Shown piece by piece: positions 37,216 through 48,800 of a stretch of 64,000 nt of DNA. The notes beneath the pieces were generated by a model. That model was not told the origin of the DNA. It saw only the letters and a program-made list of their open reading frames with translations, and did not search any database. Position 1 is the first letter of the stretch; the number at the start of each line of letters is the position of its first letter. The stretch spans positions 5,998,399 through 6,062,398 of the forward strand of contig SSBO01000001.1 of assembly GCA_005281725.1 (NCBI GenBank). Reading direction: 5' to 3'. This stretch comes from Wuchereria bancrofti. Lineage: Eukaryota > Nematoda > Chromadorea > Rhabditida > Onchocercidae. Made by a program: the position numbers and the translations under genes.

Positions 37216-39209
37216 TCATCTTATAGCTCGAGTCAGCTGGATTACTTTTCGTTGAGTAATTTCTGATTTTGGTGTCGACCAGCGGGTATAAATATCAAAT
37301 TTCCCTTTCGTCTTAACCAGATCCAAAAATTCATGCAAACTACTTTCGCAGTTGATATAAAACATTCGAGATTCCAACAAACTGAAGCATTGTTGAACTA
37401 ATTGTAACTTAGACTTAAAGTAAGAATTTCTCCGGCAAATTGTATTGAAACAACTACAATTTACTCAGAACTGAACTAGAATTTAGTTTTGAATAACAAA
37501 GATGAAATCTCAAGGAGAATTTTCTTTATTTCTCTTCCAGCTCAAGATGATTATCAAATTTGTCTAGGATAACTACTTGTTTTTTGAACAACTAAAATTT
37601 ACCAAATGCCATTATTGGCTAGTGCATAGTCGATAAAATCATGAATTTCTTCAAACTGATTTTTCTGGTTATTAAAAAATTCCACAGCAAAGATAACCTC
37701 AAATCTGAAATAGCAAAATGTTCATTTCGACTTTTGTTGCTTCAGCTCACTACGGTTAATGATCCAGAAAAATCAGAGCTTTTTTCTAAAAATATCAGTT
37801 CCTGCAAACTTTACAATGTATGTATACCAACAATACTTTTCTGTGCAGTGTAGTGCGATACGAATATTTGTAAATCAGAATAGTACTTAGAAACATTAAA
37901 ACCTACTCATTTCGTCTCACCAATTTTCGAAGGTCTTCCAAGGAACTATAAAGGAGTCTGTGTTGCACATTTTTGATTTTGTTCCGAGAAAGCGTCGATT
38001 TGACACATGATTCCATCATTTCGGTGTTCTATATTCAAAAGCTTTTCAAACTGTCACTCGCTATAAACTTGACTTATTCCTACTTTCTCATGTTTGAATA
38101 TCTCTTCAGAAAAAAAAATTAAGAATTTTCCTTCCGAAAAATCAGAGGGAAACTTACATTACTATGCAAAGTGATATGTTTTGCTCCATTTTTTATAGCA
38201 AAGACTGATGGAAGAGCAGTACAAAAACCGATCTGCAATACGATGTGTGAAAGAGAATATAAATTTCAAAGTTCCACTTCATGACTAGAATCTTGATGAA
38301 TTGAGTGGGCTAGACGTTTACCTCCAGAACTTGGCATCCTTTCACTAAGTCATCCGTTTCAAACTGTATTGCATGATCCAGCGCGTAACACAGTTCAAAA
38401 ACGCCTTCCCAATCCTCCCATGGATCACTTCCTACAGATAAAAATTCACAGCTCATACATAAGCTGTTTTTCAAAAAGGGAGATGATATTTTACAATTAA
38501 TTTCTTTTTTATGCAGTTATTAAAACCGCATTTCACAATATGATTTTAAAAATTTACTGTCTCCATACTTTTAAAAGTTTTAAAATATTTCACGGAAAAG
38601 AGACAATAGAACTTTCAAATATTAGTGAGCAACGGCTTTAATTTTCGGAAGTTCTATTATTGAATTTTACCTCTGAGTTACTAACTTAACAAATGTGACA
38701 ATTTATGGGAAATATGAAGATTAGGTGTGCATGGGCAATCCCCTACTTTCTAGATTTTCAAAAAGCTAGCGTTATTTATACTAGTGGATTTTAAAATGAC
38801 GTCAAATATAGAAATCTTATTAACTATTCCAAAAGCATAAACATAAATGAGCTTTTAGAATAGTATGCTTCTGATAAAAGTGTGAGAAAGACCTTCATGA
38901 CAGCAAAGGGATAACATGGAACTTCCGTGGGAAAGGAATTCAAATGTTCGAAAAGTCCCTTATTAGTCACAACGGCTAATCAAATAGATAAATTTCACCT
39001 TCTATAAAGCTTCTTTTACGTGGAGCTAAGCCCGTACTATTCTCAGTCGATGAATTTTCCTTTGACGGAACTGCATGTGCTGGTGCCACATAATTGATCT
39101 TCAATCCAGACTCCAGCTCTAATGTTCCTTCTGAAAAGGCAGCCTGGCTGCTTTTCGTTGAGTTAGAAAGAACCATATCACGATCTTTTTTCAATGTTTG
39201 TAATAGCAA
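37216..39209 (-). CDS. METTL18-like methyltransferase-fold protein (5' end incomplete)
   Basis: METTL18 and its yeast counterpart Hpm1 methylate a histidine of ribosomal protein uL3. Exons (-): 38999-39209, 38322-38431, 38158-38232, 37907-38028, 37216-37381, with consistent phases. The second exon reads SDPWEDWEGVFELC, then KGCQVLEIGFCTALPS, and the third FAIKNGAKHITLHSN, matching the family block around motif I (LDLGCGxGLLG, then a Gly-Ala and HFQDYN in METTL18). In this gene the motif-I GCG is replaced by GFC. The frame ends at TGA 37216-37218 after KGKFDIYTRW, before the conserved Gly-rich C-terminal strand region of METTL18, so either exons are missed or the protein is shortened. A possible first exon (MAFNINPEILTIFDF, near 39424-39370) has the wrong phase. 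The family call is likely, the activity doubtful. Confidence 0.65.
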
Positions 39210-42200
39210 CTGTAATAGCAAGAATTTTTTTGAACATTTCGATATCAAATATGACAAAATGTCATAGAATCAGCGTCATTCAGCATAGTAGTGAAATAAT
39301 GTTAGCTCCAAATCTTTAACTTACTTAATCCGCCAATTAAATCTCTCCAGCCGCTTGGTTACATATAAGGATACGAACGCCAACTGCTTGTAAAATCAAA
39401 AATGGTCAATATTTCTGGATTAATATTGAAAGCCATTCTTGAACAAATTATGATTTATACATCCTGTTATCAGCAATTCTGGCAGCATAGATGGAAATAA
39501 AAATAACAAGAACTTATGAGAGAAGGGATTTACTTTACTGGTCATTTTGTAACTCTTATACTTCTGTTACTCCTGCTGTAATATAACTATACCATTGCTT
39601 ATACGCAGTCGTCATGAATAAGATAAAACTTGAACAGACTGAATGGATCAGCAGATTGCATCTCAAATAATCTAAATATCAAATGACATTTTAAAAAGAA
39701 AATATATAATAAATAGATTTGTAATTTGGTGATCATAAAGTACTGCAGAAAATAAACATTCAATCGCTCTAGTTTAAAATACCTTTAAAGTTCAAAAACC
39801 TATATCTACTTGTCCTCGCCATTGATTCTCCTAGTAGTGAACAGCAAATGTTTCGTAATATATTGGGAGAAAGCAAGCCAGATAATTAGAACACGGAATA
39901 CGTTAGCCATTCCTTTCAACCTTGAATACATTACCATCCGAAAACTGCCAATTCATGGCTTCACATCGTTCTGCAGCAGCATTTATGCGAGCCTAATTAA
40001 TGCTATTCCCACCTGTGTGTGCCATCTACATATTGAAGAAAACTCAGAGCACCATTCGTTGAACATGACTAGACCTTCCAGCCATTAGATGATAATATCT
40101 ATATGATTTGCTCGACCATATCATCGACAAAATTATGCGGCTGAGGATGAGGGGAGCTTATGCGACATCTAAACTGTGTTCAGCCTTACAATTAACAATA
40201 CTTATTCTTCGAGATCTTATTGTAGATTCTGATGTCCAAGTTTCTCCTAACTGAAACCTTCGCCGAACATTTTCATGAAGCAATCTTCTCTTTCCTCTGC
40301 ATTCTTAATAAGTGATATAATCTTCTTTTTTGTAACAAAATCTCAAATTTGAGCTCGAAACATTCCCGCAATTATTTATCTCTTTCTCTTCTACTTCCTG
40401 AATGCTGTTCACATAGACCACCATCTTCCGAAATGCAACCCAAATCTGCACCGGCATCCATTGTCCCAACTACAGGTTATGTCTCTTTCTATCGGTTCCT
40501 TGACTCATTACAAAGCACAAGAAAAACCCCGAAAGGAAAGGAAAATTCATGATAATTTTGAGAAATAACTTTTTCACGACGACACCTAATTCGCGGAATA
40601 ACTTTTAAAAAAGTGATGAATCACTGTTCTTACTCTGCTGTTTCTAGAAATCAACTAATCCACTCGGCAGTGATCGCTATAGAATAATCTCGAATGTGTT
40701 TCTTCTCCATCCTGAAAAAAGTGAAAGCTATCGGGAAAGGAGAAAGGAAACAATACTTTGCTTCCCACTGATATCCGACAACCATAACGCCGCAATTATT
40801 ACTTCTGCATAGACTCTGCGCTAAATCCATTTCTCAGATATTTTCACTTTTCGAAATCTACCATGCTTTCCACCAATAACGCTGCTGGTTGATCGCAAAT
40901 AACTCAACATATACCTTCATATTATTCCCATCTGCATTAGAGATATTACAGCATACTGCAGCGAGTTGCGGTTATTTGGACACTACTATCACAAGTAAAA
41001 AAATACCACATTCCTTAAATGTTAGAGTGGAATTTAAGGAATGTACTATTTTTTCACTTCCAGTTACGCATATCTCTTTCCACATTCTTGGAAATTAGTT
41101 TTATTTCGAATTCGTCATTATAATTTACCACTTGTCTGTCAACCGTTCAGAAACATCACTAATGAACACGTGATGATGTAATTACAGCTAAATCGAACAT
41201 TTACATTAAGAGCATTTCCAAAAGCTGTGCTTTTATATACTAAGAGCTAACATCATGCTTGAAGTCTCACCATAGTTCTCTTGAATCTTTTCTTTCTGCT
41301 TCTTTAAACGACAAATATGTTCATGGCTTCAAGCTAATCACATGTTATTTTATTTGGTGCATCAAGAATCTATTAACATGCTTCAAACCATTTCAATCAT
41401 CAAATGGTATATATTACAAAGAAAACAAAAGGATAAGACCTACAAGTGGTATCTGTCATTCTAGCATACATGCTTTCTGAAAAAAAAAAAACTCCGCAAG
41501 TCTTTACTCAGGATTTTTTTGGATTAACCTCAAATGCTGATATCCTCAACTTACAATGAACACACTTTATCTTCCTAAAAAAAAAAAAAAATTTATCTAA
41601 ATAACTGGAAATGAAGTCGGCGCTTCAAAGAGGGAAAAACAAAAAAAATGTTGCTTCGTAATCGGTTATGCTTCTAGTTCTTTTCACTGACCAGGCGGCA
41701 TGGTCCTCCATGTCACCGTATTATCTGGAAAAGAACGTTAGCGATTGTCAAGAAACCTTTTATGCTTTACTCAAAACAGCGCAAATACTCGAAAGTTGAG
41801 AGCAAGAAATAGCAATATGAACAAATTAACGTCCTAATACAGATGAGCTAATAATCCCCCCGGAAATTTTCCGAGGAAGACCTTCTCCTGATGAGACAGG
41901 GAGAATGCCAATTTGAAACACCAACCGAATGATGACCCCATCATACCAACATACAACTCTGCTACTCTGTCAGCATCCCGTTCAATACATATACTTGTAT
42001 GCCTGTGAACGTAATGCGATGGGCGTCCCTGCAGCGTTGTAGCAGTCTGTTCCAGAAACTTCCACCACTTGCAACTATAAACGTTGCAGGAGACTCAGCA
42101 GTTGAAGCGGTGTTGGTGATGCAGGTACCGGAATGGGAAGGAATACCTGTTCAGCGCACTGGTCAGGGATGAAACACCTCACTTCCTCCCAACAGGTCGT

Positions 42201-43673
42201 ACTCTTACTATCCTTTCTCTTCCTGTTCTGTCCATATGAGATATACCCAGTTAGCAAGTACTTATGATTCTCAGCTTATCCACCCAAGATGCACTCTGAT
42301 GTAAGGTTGCTGAAGTAGCAAAACCAGCACACAAAGAAGAATTCGAAATCAGCACGGTTAATGATAATCATATCAAATAGATTATATAGCAAATGATTGC
42401 CTTGTTAATAATCAGTTCTGCTGTCCGTACTTGTAAGAGTGCGGTCTGTCACTATACTGGGATGTCCCTGAACTATCACTATACCGGGATGACTATAAAA
42501 CCAACTTCCCACAACCGTCAAGTTTCCATACTTTTCTTATTAAATCGAAATAAATGTCACAGGACACTTCTTGGCGAGAGTCGTCATCATAGTCAATCTG
42601 TGGGAGATATAAAATGTATATTACAAAATATTAGCCACTCTCAATTACTACATATCACCAAGTTATAGAAAACATACAGTGATATACCTTTGTAGACCCT
42701 AAAATTTAAAAGATGCTTGCCTAGCTACTGTTTGCTCTAACAATTGTAAGAGAACACTACTGTATATCTGATGTAAACTACTCACAAATTTCTGTTAATT
42801 CACTATGTGCTTTTAGAAAGCAGTCCTTCTTTAATTTTTATTAATAGCGTGGACTTTTAAGGATTTCCATGTTTTACGGAGCTAAATTTCTAAATTACAG
42901 AGGTAAATTTCTTTCATTACGTAGTAATAGAAGCAGGAAATCCAGAAGAATAAGTACGGGATGGTCATGGTATCCAAACTTCTTCAAACTTCGACAATAT
43001 GGAAAGAATGGACAGAATCAAAACAGAACTACATGAAGTAAGCTAGTGGCCGAACATTCTAAAACCAGTAAATTCAAGAGTATGTTTCGCTGGATGCACT
43101 CCAAGTGTTCTAGCTTTTAGGTCATATTCATTGTAAAGTTATGCCACCTTGAAGCAAGATAAATATTAATTAGTGGTTTTAAATGTAAGATAAACATAAG
43201 TTAATGCGGAAAATTGAGAAACTACCATAATATATAAACAATCAAACGTAATAATGCAACTTTCCGTCGTCTAAAAAACGCTTTAAAAGATGAGCTTATT
43301 CATGAAAAAATAACGGAAACGTTTCAAATCGCCTGTAAACATGGTATTGGGAACAGTGACTAAAGACATACAAATTCCTGACGAAAAGTAACCATACAAA
43401 AGCTAATTCTCATTAAGTCTTATATGTTATAGAAAAGGATTATATTTCGATACATCCTGGAGCATTTCATTTCATCACTTTTGAAAATTGTTCACCAGTG
43501 CGGCTACCGGTGCAGCATTCCACTGAGTTTGGTTTGGAATTTCAATCGGAAAAACTGAAGGCAATCTCAGTAAAATAATTCTTCAAATTTATTTCTCCTA
43601 TGTTTCACATTTGAAATTAAGAAACTTAATTTTTCACATTAACAGTGCAGTGAGACCAAATCATAAAGCACAG
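39210..43673. other. Gene-poor region of 4.4 kb
   Basis: I found no splice-bounded or family-like coding sequence on either strand. The open frames of 60-92 codons (for example at 39810, 40349 and 42393) read as chance. It holds one perfect inverted repeat (41008-41044) and a short direct repeat around 42447-42491 (TCACTATAC[TC]GGGATG twice). The stretch at 41690-42260 is less AT-rich than its surroundings without an obvious gene. Confidence 0.45.
41008..41044. repeat. Perfect 13-bp inverted repeat
   Basis: ACATTCCTTAAAT and ATTTAAGGAATGT are exact complements around an 11-nt loop. No target-site duplication was recognised. Confidence 0.85.
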
Positions 43674-45403
43674 CTACTGAGTGGGTGTCGTCCTGAGCAC
43701 CTTAGCGGCCTTCTCTTCTTCTATCTTTTTCAGTTCCCTGTCAACTACCACCTTTCGTTCTTCCAGAAATTTACGATATTCCACTGGGTCAAGATTTCCA
43801 CGAACAACTTTAAGCCCAATTGTATGGGCTGTCTTGATAAGTTGTTCACAAATTAACTAAAACGAGAAATTTTTTTGGTAATAAAACAGCGAAATATTTA
43901 ATAATTAGAAATACAGTAGTATTACTTAATAGAGTAATAAATTAATATAACGAAACTATGTGCTACAATGCTATTTTTTTAGGTAAAAATAACTAACTTT
44001 TAATGGAACACCAAGTAAACATTTATCAGCAGCCTTTATTTTGGCTATCTCATAGATATGTTTTACGGTAATCATCCCGGAAATTTCCTCACCTGAAAGT
44101 CTGCAATTAACTTCATCACACAAGAAACTTGCATGAGTCCTTTCTCATGCAAATTCTCATGCAAAATCATGCAAATTAAAAAACGCAGTAATTACTAAAT
44201 TGGCTGAGAAAGTCAATAAAATAATTATTTGTTTGTCACTTTTTTACACTAATCAATTAACTGAGAAATCTAATAATTAAATACTTAGCTGACAGCTCAT
44301 CAAATAACAAAAGTGAAACTCATAAAACTAATTCAACATTTTGAAATCTAAGCATAATTACGATCACCGTTCACTGATACTCACGTGGACATGTGGCTCC
44401 GCGCCTTATCCCTGCTGCATGCATCAGCAACCACATAGATGTCGGTGTACAAATCTCCAAATCATACGTACGATCAGGCTTTATTGTGACTCGTATTGGT
44501 AATGGAGTACCTGCTCGTAACAAGCATAGTTTTGAAGAGTTCAAATATTTTCAGTTCCTTTTAGGAATTAATAATGGAAAACTCTGAATGAACTCAGACA
44601 GACTCATGTCGAAAAATTCTCAAGAACTTAAAGGAAAAATCTATTCTATATGTCTTATCTATTCTATATGTCTTTTTCCTCTTTGGTTACAAAAATATCA
44701 TATAAGTTGACAGTTTAAACAACTTATTAAAGATTTAAAAAGTCCAGTACGATTAGGCTTTATTGTGACTCGTATTGGTAATACTCTGTATTCTTTGCTA
44801 CAACTTGATCAGAATTCATAATAAACGTAAAAAAAAGTACCCGGTTTAATATTACTTGTTGTTCGATTGAAATCTTTGCAAAAATTCGCCACATTAATGC
44901 CCCTTTTACCTAGATTAGGTCCCAAAGGTGGTGCAGCTGTTGCCATCTGCGCTCTGAACAATCATACTATCGAAGAGAAAACTTGGATATTAAATTGGAG
45001 AAATATACAAGCAAAAAGATCAAGTATATACATACACCTTGACGAAGAAGATATGGCTGTTAAAAACCCAAAACCTTCATTAAACTACAATATAATTTGT
45101 ATCTTTAACAAAACTTCTTGAATTTAACTACGGTCACTATCACAACTTCTAACGATTCATTTCTTGCAGATTCAAAAAGGCTAAATGACGGCAGCATACA
45201 GCAGCCAACCATAACCAGCCCAACGGAAATGTTACCCGGAAGAAACTAAAAGTGTCAAATTATAGTTGGTTACATCATGTTTGCATAATACATAAGTTGA
45301 TAAAATGAACTTACTTAACAATCACTTTGTATAATGGATTATGGATGATTTTGATAACAGGCTTTTTCCTCACTCGTGCGCCTAATTTTGTCACTGCGGA
45401 CAT
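43674..45403 (-). CDS. MRPL11: Mitochondrial large-subunit ribosomal protein uL11m
   Basis: uL11m belongs to the GTPase-associated centre of the mitoribosome. Exons (-): 45315-45403, 45236-45245 (10 nt), 44841-44946, 44385-44510, 43998-44092, 43674-43856. The total is 609 nt and 202 aa, in phase. Family blocks: AAPPLGPNLGKRGINVANFC, FNRTTSNIKPG, PLPIRVTIKPDRTYDLEI, LLMHAAGIRRGA, GMITVKHIYEIAKIKAAD and TAHTIGLKVVRG, then a charged C-terminal helix. The 10-nt exon is required to join exon 1 (phase 2) to exon 3 (phase 0); it has a TTTTAG acceptor and a GTAACA donor. A 36-bp piece of exon 4 is repeated in the intron before it. ATG 45403 is the first in frame, and the basic start suits mitochondrial import. 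Identity is certain; the micro-exon is inferred. Confidence 0.94.
44747..44782. repeat. Intronic copy of a 36-bp MRPL11 exon 4 segment
   Basis: It matches 44468-44503 with one mismatch by eye (GTACGAT[CT]AGGCTTTATTG onward), in the same orientation, inside the intron before exon 4. Nearby, an 18-bp unit (TCTATTCTATATGTCTT) is also tandemly doubled at about 44647-44683. Confidence 0.9.
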
Positions 45404-45851
45404 TTTGCCACCACTGAAAATGAGACTAGCAAATAATTTTGAGCATAGCAGACATCGCTAGTGCCGTCCGTGTATTGTAGGGTGCGAAGTTTGTTGATGC
45501 TGAATCCGAAGTTTGTAAGGTGACGTTGGCTGTAATTAGGCAGTAGCGCTGCATGATTCGTTCGATTGGCGTGGGTAGCAGCACTCTTGGGTGGGTGGGG
45601 CTGTAGCCTGTGACTGATTGGTACCGAAATGGGTGGCATGTGAGCTGAGGGCGGACGGTGTCATACAGGGATGAGAGAGTTTGGTGCAGATGCATGGTAC
45701 CATGACTGGATGATATCATGATGGTAAGCGTTCTTGGTTGTATGTCAGGAAATGAGATGAGTGTGGTTGATATGTAACCCTCAGTTAGTAATAAATCGCC
45801 ACATATATGCACGTGTGAATATATAAATATTGTGTGTCAAAGATTGGAAGG
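45404..45851. other. Divergent promoter region, MRPL11 / zinc-finger gene
   Basis: About 450 bp between divergent start codons, less AT-rich than most of the window. Open frames on the minus strand here overlap the expected promoter and match no family. It probably serves both genes. Confidence 0.5.
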
Positions 45852-48800
45852 ATGCAACAGGCGAGTGGGACGATTGAGAAGGGAGTAACAGGTGGAGAAC
45901 TGGAGAGTATGGTGATGGAGGAAGATTACCTTTACGAAACTATGGATCCCGCTAACGGTCCACATATTGAGCGTGGTCAAACAACCGGTGATGACGCTTA
46001 TAGCGATGGACCGCCTGCTTGTGAAGTTTATGAAACCATCGATGAAAGTGGTGGTATCAATCCTCGTAAGTATCAAACATAATACTATGTAGCAGGTTAT
46101 CATTACAAATTAGTCAAAGGCATTTTTCTGTGAGCAGTTAATGCATTTTCGAATTAAACAGCATTTTTTCCACTTAAGCATTGGAAAGCGCTGCGGGGTC
46201 GTATGATGCATATCGCCTTGGATCGTCATTCACTACTCGCGCAACTCTTCCTCCACATGCTAAAGTGATGATGTTGATGAAATCAAGCACACCAGGAGAG
46301 AAACCAAGGCTGGTAAAACTGGAACCTGTAGAAAACCCCTCAAAACCTGATTTTCGATTTGCTTTTGAAACGCTACGAAAATGTGTGAAGAAAAGTACTC
46401 CACTACAAATCCCACGTACTCGCAAACGACGAATTATTCAGCCCGTAGTGAAGAAAAATAAGGTTTTCATTTCAGATTTCTGTGCTTTTCTGTGGTAAAA
46501 ATACACTCAGTTAATAGAACAGAAATTTGTGTTATATGTTATATGTTACAGATAGCTGAATGATGAAAAAACAGTCAGACTTCATCATATTCGATTAGAA
46601 ATGCAATCATTTTTTCAGAACACTGTCAACCCCTCTGAAACCAGACAAATGACTGCGCGGGACGAACGAAAGGATTTGAAGTCCGAACCTACTAGTGATG
46701 AAGAAAGTAAGCTAAAGTAGTAATTTGAATTATGCAGTTAATAAGAAATGAATTGCAGCCCCGAAATTGTTAGGAGCTTCAAAAACTCACCAAATTGTTT
46801 GAAAACTTCTACATTTACTTAGTTCAGCTTCCTTTAGGTATTGAGAGCGAACGAAATAGAAGGCCTAGACGTGCCCACAAGGCTCCGCAACGATATGGAG
46901 ATTATATCGATGAAACGAATCGGGATGCTGCGCGTTTAAATTTATCCGATATTTCGGGTTTTGAACCTGAAGCCAAAGGATCAGGGGAAGGAGAAAGGTC
47001 ACGAAGAAGCCATTCAGCTGGCATGCGAAAGGTGAAACTCATGTTGGGACAGTGTCAGTCAATTTCGGGATAGTTTTCATTTCCAAATATACTAATTTTG
47101 AAGATTTTCAGAAATTTCAAGTTCTCTGCTGATAATTGTAAGAAATAATTAATAGCAATTAATTTTAAGAGTTCCGATGGGAATTTGTCTGAAGGACAGG
47201 AGGAAACAAACGAAGAAGGTGAAGATGATAATGAAAATGAGTTTTTCGAAGACGAAGAGATGGTTGACGTGGAAACACGTGAAGAAGAAGAAGAAAGGGT
47301 TAATGAAGTAAGTTGAGTGGTCTATTGGATTATGGCACTATAATTGCAATTATACATGTCTTTCTAATTTTTCCCGAATGTTTTGAAGGGATAAGAAGAG
47401 TATTTGTACATTCTTTGCGGTCAGTTTCCTCTTTCTTATCGATGAAGTATTTTTTAAGTTTCGTGTGTAGAGTAGTTGAATAAGTATTTCTTACTAATTT
47501 TTTACTTTCCTCGATTTAGAAGTGATAGTCCTTGAAGCATCATTTTTCTGTATTGTATATGAGCTTGATATTTTGTTTATTAAGTTCGTAAATCTACAAA
47601 ATTGAGTTTTATCTCTTAATTCTTGAGGAAAAATGCGTGCTTGTAAAAAGCAGTGGTTTCAGACTACCGAAGATATAAAGAAGGATGGAAATCAGAAATC
47701 TGCGGGTGGGCAAAAAAGAAAGTTGCAGTGCGATCGTTGTAATCGTTACTTCGCCAATCATAATAGCATGAACGCTCATCGATTCAAAGTACACCGGGTT
47801 GTTATACGTGTAAGTTCCTTTCTAAGTAACCGTTCAGCAAAATATTTGTGCAAATATATTGAAGACATGGAAGTCTTGCGATTTCTGACTTCTTTAAACT
47901 TGTAATTGCAGTTGCCTGGTCCTTTATTGAATTCACAGATTTGTTGTTGTCGGTCTTGCTCTTTGTTGAATATCTAAACTATTTATTTCAAAATCTTCAC
48001 GAAAATTAATACTTTTCTAGGCTTCCGTTAAATGCCCAGGTTGTGAGCATCGTGCTACAACAATCCATACATTGAATGAACATGTGGCTGACGAACATGG
48101 TATCAAGCTGCAGTATGTCAAAAGAAAGTTCAAAAACACTGGAGAATTTCAGGTTTCTTTTTTATTTCTATTCGCATCTGAAGAAAGTTTTATGCTGTTT
48201 TACGGGCTTTTGATATTTTGCTTTTTAGAAGAAAAAATTTAGAAAAGATGAGGAACATCTAGAAGGAAGAAATATGTACGCGATTAGCAAAAGATTGGAA
48301 ATCTTCCAGCTGGAAGACAAATTTATGTATTATCGATTGTTTGAAAAGAATTCCATTTTCAGAATTATCTGGATGATTTAGCCGTAACTCGAAATATGGG
48401 ATTTGTTTTGCACAGGAAGTCGGAAAATAAACGACAGTTATATTGCAATCGTTCTGGAGCGATAAGGTAATTTATTGAAACTCACGGATTTTTTTTTTTT
48501 TTATAGAAGAAAGAAGCGTTCTTTATAGTCTTTTACTTGTTTGAATAAATTTTAGTTCATGAATTTCAGCAAAGAATTTTTGGAAATTTATTATTTGAAT
48601 TTATAGGGTAAGCAAAGGAGGTTCACTGCGTAATCGTCCTCGAAAAGGTACTGCTAAAATTGGTGCAATGTGCCCTGCTCATTTGTTTTACACAGAATGT
48701 GACGATGGGTAAGGAATTAAATATATAATTTTTTATATTTTTGAAGAAGTTTTTTAATCTATCTTCCAGAGGATCGGAGTATTAGAAAGGCGTGTTTGTA

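Noticed and set aside
41880..41935. CTGATGAG followed by TTTGAAAC, resembling a hammerhead ribozyme core
   Set aside because: The bases between the two motifs do not form stem II, and stems I and III are not supported.
45426..45812. 128-codon minus-strand frame upstream of MRPL11
   Set aside because: It lies in the divergent promoter region of two well-supported genes and matches no known family.
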